A stretch of 64,000 bases of DNA, from contig NZ_JAGFNP010000002.1 of assembly GCF_017592475.1 (NCBI RefSeq), positions 397,135 to 461,134 on the forward strand, written 5' to 3'. Both the position numbers and the translations under genes were made by a program. Below, piece after piece: positions 8,486 through 16,189 of this stretch (positions are counted from its first letter, which is position 1; every line of letters begins with the position of its first letter). The DNA comes from Glycomyces niveus (GTDB lineage Bacteria; Actinomycetota; Actinomycetes; Mycobacteriales; Micromonosporaceae). Under the pieces are notes generated by a model that made no database searches, was not told where the DNA came from, and saw only the letters and a list, made by a program, of their open reading frames with translations.

Positions 8486-8576
8486 CCGCGGCGACGGACC
8501 CACGGCCGGGCGCGGTGTGGCTAGGCTCGAGACCGGGAGCGTCCCCGACGGCACGCACCCGGACGAGAGGACACCC

Positions 8577-9221
8577 ATGGCACGCCGCAAGCGCCCCCTG
8601 TTCGCCCGCTGGTATCCGGGCCTCGCCGCGTCACTGGAGACGCGGGGTCTGGGTGAGCGGCGCCGCCTCCTGCTTGCCGGGCTCACCGGCCGCGTCCTCG
8701 AGATCGGCTGCGGCCACGGTGTCAACTTCCCGGTCTACCCCGAGGCCGTGAGCGAGCTCGTAGCCGTCGAACCCGAGGAGCGCCTGCGTGACCTCGCCCG
8801 TGAGCAGGCGGCGGCGCTCGACCGCGTCGTGACCTTGCTCGACGGCCAGGCCGAAGCGCTGCCCGTCGAAAGCGGCTCGTTCGACGCGGTCGTGACCACC
8901 CTGGTCCTGTGCTCGGTCGATGACGAGGACCGGGCGCTCGCGGAGATCCACCGGGTGCTCAAACCCGGCGGCGCGCTGGTGTGCCTGGAGCACGTGGCCT
9001 CCGCCAACCGGGCGATCCGCTTGGGCGAGCGCGCGTTCGACGCGGTGTTCTGGTCGCACGCTTTCGGCGGCTGCCACACCGGCCGCGACACGGGCGCGGC
9101 CATCGCCAGGGCCGGGTTCGAGACCAAGGATCTCAAGCCGAGTCGGTACCCCGACCTGCCATTCCCGCTCTCAGTGAGCCCGCACCTGATCGGGACCGCC
9201 CGCAAACCCGTACAGCTCTAG
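8577..9221 (+). CDS. class I SAM-dependent methyltransferase
   Basis: 214-aa Rossmann-fold methyltransferase. Motif I is VLEIGCGHGVNFPVY (near residue 40), followed by the acidic loop VAVEPE, motif II/III SFDAVVTTLVLCSVDD and the post-motif HRVLKPGGALVCLEHV, a methyltransferase-11 pattern. The substrate is unknown; the architecture (short N-terminal helical cap, C-terminal GCHTGRDTGAAIARAGF) resembles the UbiE/phospholipid-methyltransferase-like proteins widespread in bacteria. The ATG at 8577 follows GAGAGGA. A -10 box (TAGGCT, 8522-8527) gives it its own promoter after the small membrane gene. Confidence 0.85.
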   Translation: MARRKRPLFARWYPGLAASLETRGLGERRRLLLAGLTGRVLEIGCGHGVNFPVYPEAVSELVAVEPEERLRDLAREQAAALDRVVTLLDGQAEALPVESGSFDAVVTTLVLCSVDDEDRALAEIHRVLKPGGALVCLEHVASANRAIRLGERAFDAVFWSHAFGGCHTGRDTGAAIARAGFETKDLKPSRYPDLPFPLSVSPHLIGTARKPVQL

Positions 9222-9452
9222 CACCGCGGTCAGGGCAGGCGCCGACCAGGCGCGCGTCGTAGAGTCATCCCTTCTTGCCAGTCGGAACCGACCGGAGAAG
9301 ATGAATTGCAAATTAGGACCTGCCGGTCCCGCACTGTGCTCCGCCGTACCCGGCGACCCCTCGGCGCCGCAACCGCTCGCGGCCGCCATCGCGATCGCGG
9401 TGTCTCACTCGCCATCAGTGGCCGGAGGCCGCGGCGACCACTGCGAGCTCTC
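9222..9452. other. intergenic stretch without a supported gene
   Basis: Between the methyltransferase and the signal-peptide remnant. Contains a short AT-rich patch (AGAAGATGAATTGCAAATTA, 9295-9314) that could be promoter or leader of the decayed gene. Nothing else is recognisable. Confidence 0.4.
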
Positions 9453-9900
9453 ATGATGGGCAGCATCATGCGCAAGGTCATCTTCGTGGCATTCGCAGTG
9501 TTCGCACTGATGTTCGCCGGTATGTCGACCGCGTGGGCCGGCAGCCCACACTTCGTCAAGCGATTGTCGTGCGACTTCGGCCTGCCTGCCGGGGTCGCAT
9601 TACGCCGCCCCGCGTGGCAGCCCGGCAGGCCCGTCTCGGCCGTCGAGGGAGGCGTCTACAACCCGCAAGGCGCCATGCAACGGCTTCCTCTCCGGCCTCG
9701 CCGACCATCGGCGTCCGGGCGGCGAAGGCCGACTGGTCCTTTCCGGCCTCGCCGAGCACCTCGACCTGCACACACACGCGGAACTGCTGGAGGCCATCGC
9801 TAACGCCGTCCTGCGTGTCGGCGGCCGACTCGAGACCCGCCCCATCCACCCCGGCACCGAGCGGAGCCCTGACTCCCCGCGGACGCCCGCCGGGAGGCGA
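9453..9900 (+). pseudogene. decayed secreted-protein gene
   Basis: The frame opens with a convincing signal peptide (MRKVIFVAFAVFALMFAGMS then TAWA/GS cleavage site) and a few mature residues (SPHFVK). It then turns into Arg/Pro-rich sequence typical of out-of-frame GC-rich DNA, with a stop at 9801. Another frame becomes protein-like further on (RLVLSGLAEHLDLHTHAELL, about 9720-9800). The signal peptide plus SPHF(V/I)K start matches a small secreted protein family I know from other actinomycetes. I read this as a frameshifted, internally deleted remnant. An inverted repeat (GCCTGCCGGG, 9588-9629) lies in the damaged part. Confidence 0.45.
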
Positions 9901-9926
9901 CATCGCTGTGGGCGGCCCGAAACCAT

Positions 9927-9956
9927 TTGAGCGGGCGCGCATTCGCGGCATACCCT
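9927..9956 (+). promoter_or_regulatory. promoter of the exonuclease gene (leaderless)
   Basis: TTGAGC (9927-9932), 18-nt spacer, TACCCT (9951-9956). The start codon at 9964 is only 7 nt beyond the -10. Confidence 0.55.
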
Positions 9957-9963
9957 GCACGGC

Positions 9964-10527
9964 ATGGACTTGCCGCAGCACCTGCTGAACGTCGTCGATG
10001 TCGAGGCGACCTGCTGGGAAGGCCGGCCGCCGCCCGGCGCGGTCAGCGAGATCATCGAGATCGGCCTCACCGTCGTCGACATCGCCCGGCGCGAACGCCT
10101 CTCCAAGCACCGGATCCTGGTGCGGCCGAAGCGGTCGACGGTGAGCGTGTTCTGCACCGACCTCACCGGCCTCACCCAAAGGGAGGTCGACACCGGCGTC
10201 GAGTTCGCCGAGGCCTGCCGCCTCCTCGGCGCCGAGCACCGCGCCGACTCGCGGCCGTGGGCGAGCTGGGGCGAGTACGACCGCCGCCAGTTCGAGCGCC
10301 AATGCCGGGCGACCGGCACCCGCTACCCCTTCAGCAGTCGCCACACCAACGTCAAGCTCCGCTTCACCGAGGCCCGCGGCCTGCGCCGCCGCCCCGGCAT
10401 GGCCGAGGCGCTGGACATCGCGGGGATGCCGCTCGAGGGCCGCCACCACTCCGGCGCGGACGACGCCTGGAACATCGCCGCGCTCGTCCTCGACCTCGCC
10501 GCGGACGGCGAATGGCCCGAGGGCTAG
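9964..10527 (+). CDS. DEDDh 3'-5' exonuclease domain protein
   Basis: 187-aa single-domain exonuclease of the DnaQ/RNase T superfamily. The acidic motifs are visible: NVVDVEATCW (DxE, residues ~9-18, Exo I), a central WGEYDRRQ (Exo II Asp) and HHSGADDAWN (Exo III, HxxxxD, residues ~159-168). The arrangement and the LTGLTQ element resemble the KapD/ERI-1-like subgroup, which trims RNA or DNA 3' ends. Promoter geometry predicts a leaderless mRNA. The convergent gene begins 5 bp after its stop. Confidence 0.85.
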   Translation: MDLPQHLLNVVDVEATCWEGRPPPGAVSEIIEIGLTVVDIARRERLSKHRILVRPKRSTVSVFCTDLTGLTQREVDTGVEFAEACRLLGAEHRADSRPWASWGEYDRRQFERQCRATGTRYPFSSRHTNVKLRFTEARGLRRRPGMAEALDIAGMPLEGRHHSGADDAWNIAALVLDLAADGEWPEG

Positions 10528-10532
10528 GTTGC

Positions 10533-11408
10533 TCAGGCGATGCGGCCGTAGGCCTGCAGCGTCGCGAGGGTCCCCCGGGTCAGGTACCCGCCCCATTCGT
10601 GGGCGACCACGGGCGTCCACATCTGGAAGTTCGGCGCCCAACCCCCTTCGGGGCCTTGGGTGTCGATGAGGTGGTCGAGGTGCCGGTCGATCTCGGCCTC
10701 GCTGAACAGGCTGCGGGCCATGGACTCCGGCGTCGGAGCGAGGTCGAGCGGGGAGTGGTTGTGTCCGGGCTCGTCCGGGTCCAGGGTCGCGCTGGCGCGC
10801 AGTGACGGGCCCAGGCGCTCGAACTCTGCGGCGGCCCGGTCGCGGTCGGGGACGCGTTCGAGGAAGCGCAGGACGCACATCGCGTCGTAGGCGCCGACCT
10901 CGTCGAGGCCGCCGATCGCCCGCCAGCAGAACTCGGTGGCCGACTCGAGCCAGGGGTGCTTGACGTGGTGGGCGTGGAGGAGCCCGGCGATGGGCGCGGT
11001 CGGGTTGAGGGCCGCGGGCGGGCGATCGCCCTGCGGCTGCCACCAGGGGCCGCGCTCGTCGTCGAGGACGCTCGGCAGCACCCACGGCACGCCGCCGTCC
11101 TCAGTGGAGTTCACTTCGAGCCAGGCGCAGGCGGCGAGGACGATGGCCTCCTCGAAGGCGCCGACGTCGTCGAGGGCCCAGAAGGCGGCCTCGACGCCCT
11201 GTGGCTGGCTGCCCGCGCCGCGCAGGTCCGGTTCGATGGCGTGGCCGAAGCCGCCGTCGGGGTTCTGGTAGGACCGCACGGCGTGGACGACCGGTCCGGC
11301 CGGGCCGTCCTCGAAGCGGTTGGCGTAGCGGGCCCGGTCGATGCGGCGGGCGTTGAGGACCAGGTACCGCTCCGCGGCGGCGAACGCGTCCTTGCTGAGC
11401 GTCTTCAT
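10533..11408 (-). CDS. terpenoid-cyclase-fold (alpha/alpha barrel) protein
   Basis: 291-aa protein made of helical repeats with recurrent aromatic/Gly elements such as YQNPDGGFGHAIEPD, EDGGVPWVLPS and GPEGGWAPNF. These are the QW-like turns of the prenyltransferase/squalene-cyclase alpha6-alpha6 barrel. The catalytic DxDD of class II cyclases is not obvious, so terpene cyclisation is not supported; many such actinobacterial proteins are of unknown function. No signal peptide. The start is the first in-frame ATG after a long false extension and begins MKTLSKDAFAAAERYLV. No metabolic partner gene is adjacent. Confidence 0.7.
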   Translation of the reverse strand: MKTLSKDAFAAAERYLVLNARRIDRARYANRFEDGPAGPVVHAVRSYQNPDGGFGHAIEPDLRGAGSQPQGVEAAFWALDDVGAFEEAIVLAACAWLEVNSTEDGGVPWVLPSVLDDERGPWWQPQGDRPPAALNPTAPIAGLLHAHHVKHPWLESATEFCWRAIGGLDEVGAYDAMCVLRFLERVPDRDRAAAEFERLGPSLRASATLDPDEPGHNHSPLDLAPTPESMARSLFSEAEIDRHLDHLIDTQGPEGGWAPNFQMWTPVVAHEWGGYLTRGTLATLQAYGRIA

Positions 11409-11467
11409 CTTCGGGCCCCTTCGGTGCGGCTGCGGTGCAGTCTCGACCGTACCGGCCGGGTGCGACG

Positions 11468-11974
11468 TCAGCGGGCCGCGCGCTGGAATGCGGCGAGGAC
11501 GTCGTCGTTGAACAGGACGAACCGGATGTCCTCGACGCTGGTCGCGGTCTCGCGCACCGTGGCGACGGCGATGTCGGCGGCCGATTCGGCCGGCCAGCCG
11601 TATACCCCGGCCGAGACCGCCGGAAACGCGATCGAGTCGGCGCCGAGCCGGTCGGCGAGCGCGAGGGACTCGCGGTAGCAGGAGGCCAGGAGCGCGCTGC
11701 GGTCCTCTTCCTTCGAGTAGACGGGTCCGACGGTGTGGATCACCCACCGGGCGTCGAGGCGGCCGGCGGTGGTCGCGACGGCCTGCCCGGTCGGGAGCCC
11801 CTTCCCGTAGTGGGAGCGGCGCAGGTCCTGGCATTCGGCGAGGATCGCCGGGCCGCCCGCGCGGTGGATCGCGCCGTCGACCCCGCCGCCGCCCAGGAGC
11901 GCGGAGTTCGCGGCGTTGACGATCACGTCGACGTGCTGCTCGGTGATGTCGCCGCTCAGGATTCGGATGGCCAT
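11468..11974 (-). CDS. macrodomain protein (ADP-ribose metabolite hydrolase)
   Basis: 168-aa stand-alone macrodomain. Motifs: [22 protein letters not shown] (residues ~8-29, with the Asp and the Asn-Ala-Ala-Asn that bind ADP-ribose), [13 protein letters not shown], and [13 protein letters not shown] (phosphate-binding loop). This set is the MacroD/YmdB pattern: enzymes that remove O-acetyl-ADP-ribose or mono-ADP-ribose from proteins. Expected to be cytoplasmic. The ATG is at the domain edge with no extension needed. No sirtuin or ADP-ribosyltransferase gene lies nearby. Confidence 0.9.
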   Translation of the reverse strand: MAIRILSGDITEQHVDVIVNAANSALLGGGGVDGAIHRAGGPAILAECQDLRRSHYGKGLPTGQAVATTAGRLDARWVIHTVGPVYSKEEDRSALLASCYRESLALADRLGADSIAFPAVSAGVYGWPAESAADIAVATVRETATSVEDIRFVLFNDDVLAAFQRAAR

Positions 11975-12109
11975 GCCCGCATTGAAGCACGCGTGCGCGG
12001 GCGCGGCCCGGGCCCCGTCGTTTCGGCGCCCCGCGGCCGGACCCGGCAGTACCGTTCGAGGTCACGGGCTTGTTATGCACTCGCAACGCGTCCACGCCCC
12101 CGCTACGCG

Positions 12110-12170
12110 TTGACAAAGCAACAAGCAGCCATGTATAACCAAATAAATCCAAGTGAAACGGGGGTGAAAC
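12110..12170 (+). promoter_or_regulatory. fru operon promoter and likely FruR operator
   Basis: TTGACA (12110-12115), 18-nt spacer, TATAAC (12134-12139): the best sigma-70-like promoter in this half. Downstream, GTGAAAC occurs twice (12153-12159 and 12164-12170) with an 11-bp period, one helical turn, just before the regulator start. This fits DeoR-type autoregulation. Confidence 0.65.
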
Positions 12171-12173
12171 CAC

Positions 12174-12935
12174 ATGTTCGCGGAAGAGCGACAGCAGCGC
12201 ATCGCCGAACGTGCGCGCACCGAAGGGCGCGTGGACGTCGCGGCCCTGGCGGCCGACTTCGCCGTCACGACCGAGACCATCCGCCGCGACCTCACCGCCC
12301 TCGAGCGCCAAGGCGTCGTCAAGAAGGTCCACGGCGGCGCGATCCCCCTCGAGCGCATCGGCTTCGAACCCACCGTCGCCGCCCGCGACGCCGTCCAGAC
12401 CGCCGCGAAGGAGCGCATCGCCGCCGCCGCCCTCGCCGAAGTCCCCGACGAAGGCGCCATTCTCCTCGACGCCGGCACCACCACCGCCCGCATCGCCCAG
12501 TCCCTCCCGGCCGACCGCGACCTCACCGTCGTCACCAACGACGTCCTCATCGCCTCCCTCCTCGCCGCCAAACCCCGCCTCACCGTCCTCATCGTCGGCG
12601 GCAAGGTCCGCCGCCGCACCATGGCCGCCGTCGACGACTGGGCCCTGCGCGCCCTCGCCGAGACCTACGTCGACGTCGCCTTCATGGGCGCCAACGGCAT
12701 CAGCGTCGAACGCGGCCTCACCACCCCCGACACCGGCGAGGCCGCCGTCAAGCGCGCCATGATCGGGGCCGCCCGCAAGACCGTCGTCGTCGCCGACCAC
12801 ACCAAGGCCGGCAACGACTGCCTCGCCCGCTTCGGCACGCTCGACCAGGTCGACGTGCTCGTCACCGACACCGGACTCGACGACGACCTCGCCGCCGACT
12901 TCGAAGCCGCCGACCTGAAAGTGGTGCGCGCATGA
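12174..12935 (+). CDS. fruR: DeoR-family fructose operon repressor
   Basis: 253-aa DeoR-family regulator and first gene of the PTS operon. The N-terminal winged helix spans residues ~5-58 (VDVAALAADFAVTTETIRRD, then LERQGVVKKVHGGA). The C-terminal DeoR sensor domain (ILLDAGTTTARIA, NDVLIA, MGANGI, KRAMIGAARKTVVVADHTK) binds phosphosugars. By operon context the ligand is probably fructose 1-phosphate. Its stop codon overlaps the fruK start (ATGA). The operator is probably the doubled GTGAAAC just upstream. Confidence 0.88.
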   Translation: MFAEERQQRIAERARTEGRVDVAALAADFAVTTETIRRDLTALERQGVVKKVHGGAIPLERIGFEPTVAARDAVQTAAKERIAAAALAEVPDEGAILLDAGTTTARIAQSLPADRDLTVVTNDVLIASLLAAKPRLTVLIVGGKVRRRTMAAVDDWALRALAETYVDVAFMGANGISVERGLTTPDTGEAAVKRAMIGAARKTVVVADHTKAGNDCLARFGTLDQVDVLVTDTGLDDDLAADFEAADLKVVRA

Positions 12936-13924
12936 TCGTCACCGTCACCGCCAACCCGAGCCTCGACCGCACGATCGAGGTCGACCGGCTCCGGCGCGGC
13001 GAAGTGCAGCGCGCCGTAGGCGACCGGGTCGACCCGGGCGGCAAGGGCGTCAACGTCTCCCGCGCGCTCGTCGCCAACGGCCACGCCACCCGGGCCGTCC
13101 TCATCAGCGGCGGCCACGCCGGCACCGAACTGCTCGACCTCCTCGCCGAAGCGGGCGTGCCGATCATCGAAGTGCCGGTCTCCCAAGGGGTCCGCTCGAA
13201 CCTCACCCTCGCCGAAGCCGACGGCACCGTCACGAAGCTCAACGAGGCCGGGCCGGTCCTGCGGGCCGAGGAGATCGAAGAACTGCTCGACGCCGCCATC
13301 GCCGCGCCGCCGAACTACGCCCTCCAGACGCCCTCGAGCAGCATCGACCGGCCGACCGCCTGGATCGCCGGCTGCGGGAGCCTCCCGCCCGGCGTCGGCG
13401 CCGACTTCTACGCCCTCCTCGTCGACCGAGCCCGCGAAACCGGGGCGGCCACCGTCATCGACACCTCCGGCGCGGCACTGGAAGCGTGCCTCGCCTCCCG
13501 GCCCGACCTGGTCAAACCCAACCTCGAAGAACTCGCGGAGGCCGCGCACACGCCGATCACCACACTCGGCGACGCGGTCGCCGCCGCCGAGGCGCTGCGC
13601 GAGGCCGGGGCCGGAGCGGTCCTCGCCTCGCTCGGCGCCGAGGGCGCGATCCTCGTCGACGACGCGGGCGTCTGGCACGCCCGCGCCCCGCTCGCCGGAC
13701 CCGTCGCCAGCACCGTCGGCGCCGGCGACGCCGCCCTCGCGGGCTTCCTCGCCGCCGGCGGACACGGCCCCGACGCGCTGGCCGCCGCCGTCGCCTGGGG
13801 CACCGCCGCGGTCGCCCTGCCCGGCAGTGTGATGCCCGGCCCGAAGGACATCGACCTCAGCGCCGTCCAAGTCGTCCGGGACCCGGACGCCGACCACGTC
13901 TTGAGCTCGCCCGAGGCGAGCTGA
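12932..13924 (+). CDS. fruK: 1-phosphofructokinase
   Basis: 330-aa PfkB-family kinase that phosphorylates fructose 1-phosphate to fructose 1,6-bisphosphate. It starts with the family strand IVTVTANPSLDRTIEVD, carries the substrate motif GGKGVNVSRALVANG (residues ~32-46) and ends with the anion-hole/base motif TVGAGDAALAGFL (Asp base near residue 268). A ~15-residue segment before CGSLPPG (PNYALQTPSSSIDRPTAW) seems longer than usual. Translation is coupled to fruR by a 4-nt overlap. Confidence 0.92.
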   Translation: MIVTVTANPSLDRTIEVDRLRRGEVQRAVGDRVDPGGKGVNVSRALVANGHATRAVLISGGHAGTELLDLLAEAGVPIIEVPVSQGVRSNLTLAEADGTVTKLNEAGPVLRAEEIEELLDAAIAAPPNYALQTPSSSIDRPTAWIAGCGSLPPGVGADFYALLVDRARETGAATVIDTSGAALEACLASRPDLVKPNLEELAEAAHTPITTLGDAVAAAEALREAGAGAVLASLGAEGAILVDDAGVWHARAPLAGPVASTVGAGDAALAGFLAAGGHGPDALAAAVAWGTAAVALPGSVMPGPKDIDLSAVQVVRDPDADHVLSSPEAS

Positions 13925-13942
13925 ACCGAAGGAGCACAGCCA

Positions 13943-14392
13943 ATGTCCGATCTCATCACCGCCGATCTGATCGACCTCGACCTCCGCGGGGCCGACCGCC
14001 ACGAGGCCACCGCGGTGCTCGCGGGCCTCCTCGCCGCCGCCGGGCGCGTCACCGATGTCGACGGGTTCCTCGCCGACGTGCGCGCCCGCGAAGAGCAGAT
14101 GCCCACCGGCATCGAAGGCGGCATCGGCATCCCGCACGCCCGCAGCGCCCATGTGACCGCCCCCAGCCTCGCCTTCGGCCGGGCCGCCCAGGGCATCGAC
14201 TTCGGCGCCGAGGACGGCCCTGCCGACCTCGTGTTCCTCATCGCCGCACCGGAAGGCGGCGGCTCGGAGCACATGACCATCCTCGCGTCCCTGGCGCGCA
14301 AGCTCATCCACGCCGACTTCAAGACCGCGCTCCGCGAGGCCCCCGACGCCGAAGCGGTCGCCGCCCTCATCAAGCAGAACCTGCCCAGTTAA
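13943..14392 (+). CDS. PTS fructose EIIA component
   Basis: 149-aa EIIA of the fructose family. The phosphorylated histidine sits in GGIGIPHARSAHV (His near residue 64), preceded by the family element EEQMPTGIEGG. EIIA receives phosphate from HPr-His and passes it to the EIIB cysteine of the next gene. A good AAGGAG precedes the start. In many species EIIA is fused to EIIBC; here it is a separate polypeptide, separated by 31 nt. Confidence 0.93.
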   Translation: MSDLITADLIDLDLRGADRHEATAVLAGLLAAAGRVTDVDGFLADVRAREEQMPTGIEGGIGIPHARSAHVTAPSLAFGRAAQGIDFGAEDGPADLVFLIAAPEGGGSEHMTILASLARKLIHADFKTALREAPDAEAVAALIKQNLPS

Positions 14393-14423
14393 AAAAGCCC
14401 ACTCAGAAGAAGGTGCACGAACA

Positions 14424-15893
14424 ATGAAGCTCGTAGCAGTCACCTCATGCCCCACCGGCATCGCCCACACTTATATGGCCGCCGAAGCCCTCGAACAGGC
14501 CGCGATCGCGGCCGGGCATGAGATCCAGGTCGAGACCCAAGGGGCCGCGGGCGCCGAGGCGCTCGACCCGGCCGTCATCGCCGCCGCCGACGCGGTCATC
14601 TTCGCCGCCGATGTGGACGTCCGCGACAAGGACCGCTTCGCCGGCAAGCCGATCGTCTCCGGCGGCGTCAAGCGCGGCATCAACCACGCCGCCGAGATGG
14701 TCGAAGAAGCGGTCGAGAAGGCCCAGGCCGCGCCGGCCTCGGCCGCGCCCACTGCGGTGCCCGCCGCCCCGGCCGGACCGAAGCTCGGCCCCGGCGCGAA
14801 ACTCCGTCTCTGGCTCATGACCGGCGTGTCCTACATGCTGCCGTTCGTCGCCGCGGGCGGCATCCTGATCGCGATCGCGTTCGTCTTCGGCGGTGCCGAG
14901 ATCGCCACGAAGGTCAACGGCGGCGAATTCGAAGGCGTCACCTACGAAGCGATCGCCAATCCGACCGACATCCTCGCGCAGGCCGGCTTCTGGGGCGTCC
15001 TGTTCTACATCGGCGGGCTGGCCTTCTCCATGCTCGTACCGATCCTCGCCGGGTTCATCGCCTTCGGCATGGCCGACCGCATGGGCATCGCGCCCGGCGT
15101 CGTCGGCGGCCTCATCGCCGTCGCCGTGGGCGCGGGCTTCCTCGGCGGCCTCGTCGCGGGCCTGCTCGCCGGCGCGATCGTCATGGCCCTCAAGCTCATC
15201 AAGGCCAACCAGGCGTTCCAGGGCATCATGCGGATCGTCGTGATCCCGCTCGTGAGCGTCTTCGCCGTCGGCTTCATCATGCTCGTCGTCGTCGGCAAGC
15301 CCATCGCCGAAGCCCAGTCCTGGCTCACCGACTGGCTCGCCGGGCTCTCCGGCGTCAACGCGGTCCTGCTCGGCCTCATCCTCGGCGCGATGATGGGCTT
15401 CGACCTCGGCGGCCCGGTCAACAAGGTCGCCTACCTGTTCGGCGTCGGCGCGCTCGCCAGCGGCGACTTCACCGTCATGGCCGCCGTGATGGCCGCGGGC
15501 ATGGTCCCGCCGCTGGGCCTCGCCCTCGCCACGGTTGTGCGCGGCAAGCTGTTCACGCAGGCCGAACGCCAGTCCGGCAAGGCCGCATGGCTCCTCGGCG
15601 CGTCCTTCATCACCGAAGGCGCGATCCCGTTCGCCGCGGCCGACCCGCTGCGCGTCATCCCGTCCACGATGGTCGGCGGCGCCGTCGCCGGAGCGCTCTC
15701 CATGGCCTTCGACGCGAGTCTGCGCGCCCCGCACGGCGGCATCTGGGTCATCGGCCTCATCGGCAACCCGGGCGGGTTCCTCATCGCGATCCTCGCCGGG
15801 ACCGCCGCGACCTGCCTGTGCGCTATCGCCCTCAAGACCGCCTGGCGCTCGACGGCCACCGCCGCCGACGAAGCCGCCATGCCCGTCATCTGA
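14424..15893 (+). CDS. fruA: PTS fructose EIIBC transporter
   Basis: 489-aa fusion. Residues 1-~100 form EIIB-fru with the phosphocysteine loop VTSCPTGIAHTYMAAEAL (Cys ~9). A Pro/Ala linker (ASAAPTAVPAAPAGP) leads to EIIC (residues ~125-480), about ten membrane segments with the conserved SYMLPFVAAGGILIA entry and MMGFDLGGPVNKVAY. It imports fructose and releases fructose 1-phosphate, the substrate of the FruK encoded upstream. The ATG follows AGAAGAAGG. Confidence 0.94.
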   Translation: MKLVAVTSCPTGIAHTYMAAEALEQAAIAAGHEIQVETQGAAGAEALDPAVIAAADAVIFAADVDVRDKDRFAGKPIVSGGVKRGINHAAEMVEEAVEKAQAAPASAAPTAVPAAPAGPKLGPGAKLRLWLMTGVSYMLPFVAAGGILIAIAFVFGGAEIATKVNGGEFEGVTYEAIANPTDILAQAGFWGVLFYIGGLAFSMLVPILAGFIAFGMADRMGIAPGVVGGLIAVAVGAGFLGGLVAGLLAGAIVMALKLIKANQAFQGIMRIVVIPLVSVFAVGFIMLVVVGKPIAEAQSWLTDWLAGLSGVNAVLLGLILGAMMGFDLGGPVNKVAYLFGVGALASGDFTVMAAVMAAGMVPPLGLALATVVRGKLFTQAERQSGKAAWLLGASFITEGAIPFAAADPLRVIPSTMVGGAVAGALSMAFDASLRAPHGGIWVIGLIGNPGGFLIAILAGTAATCLCAIALKTAWRSTATAADEAAMPVI

Positions 15894-15910
15894 TCGAGGA
15901 AGGAACACCG

Positions 15911-16180
15911 ATGTCCGAACGCCGCGTCACCATCGCCTCCACCGTGGGCCTCCACGCCCGCCCGGCCAAGATGTTCGCGAAACTCGCCGCCGAGCAGCCC
16001 GCCAAGGTCACCATCGCCAAAGAGGGCCAGGAGCCGGTCGACGCCCGCTCCCTCCTCATGCTCCTGACCCTGGACGCCAAGGGCGGCGACGAGGTCGTCC
16101 TCACCGCCGAAGGCGAGGGCGCCGAGGCCTCTCTCGACGCCCTCGCCGCCGAACTCCAGACCAACCGCGACGAACCCTGA
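15911..16180 (+). CDS. ptsH: phosphocarrier protein HPr
   Basis: 89-aa HPr. The active-site histidine is in VGLHARPAKMF (His ~15). The regulatory serine position of Gram-positive HPr is occupied (DARSLLMLLTLDA, Ser ~47), so phosphorylation there is possible, although no HPr kinase is in the window. A GAGGAAGG site precedes the ATG. It is unusual, though not unique, for ptsH to sit inside a sugar-specific operon. Confidence 0.95.
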   Translation: MSERRVTIASTVGLHARPAKMFAKLAAEQPAKVTIAKEGQEPVDARSLLMLLTLDAKGGDEVVLTAEGEGAEASLDALAAELQTNRDEP

Positions 16181-16189
16181 GGAGTCCAG

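Noticed and set aside
5147..8725. 1192-residue open frame on the minus strand across TSUP, unknown protein and small gene
   Set aside because: Composed of Gly/Glu/Arg/Val low-complexity sequence with no motif; it is the antisense frame of well-supported genes and lacks a plausible start.
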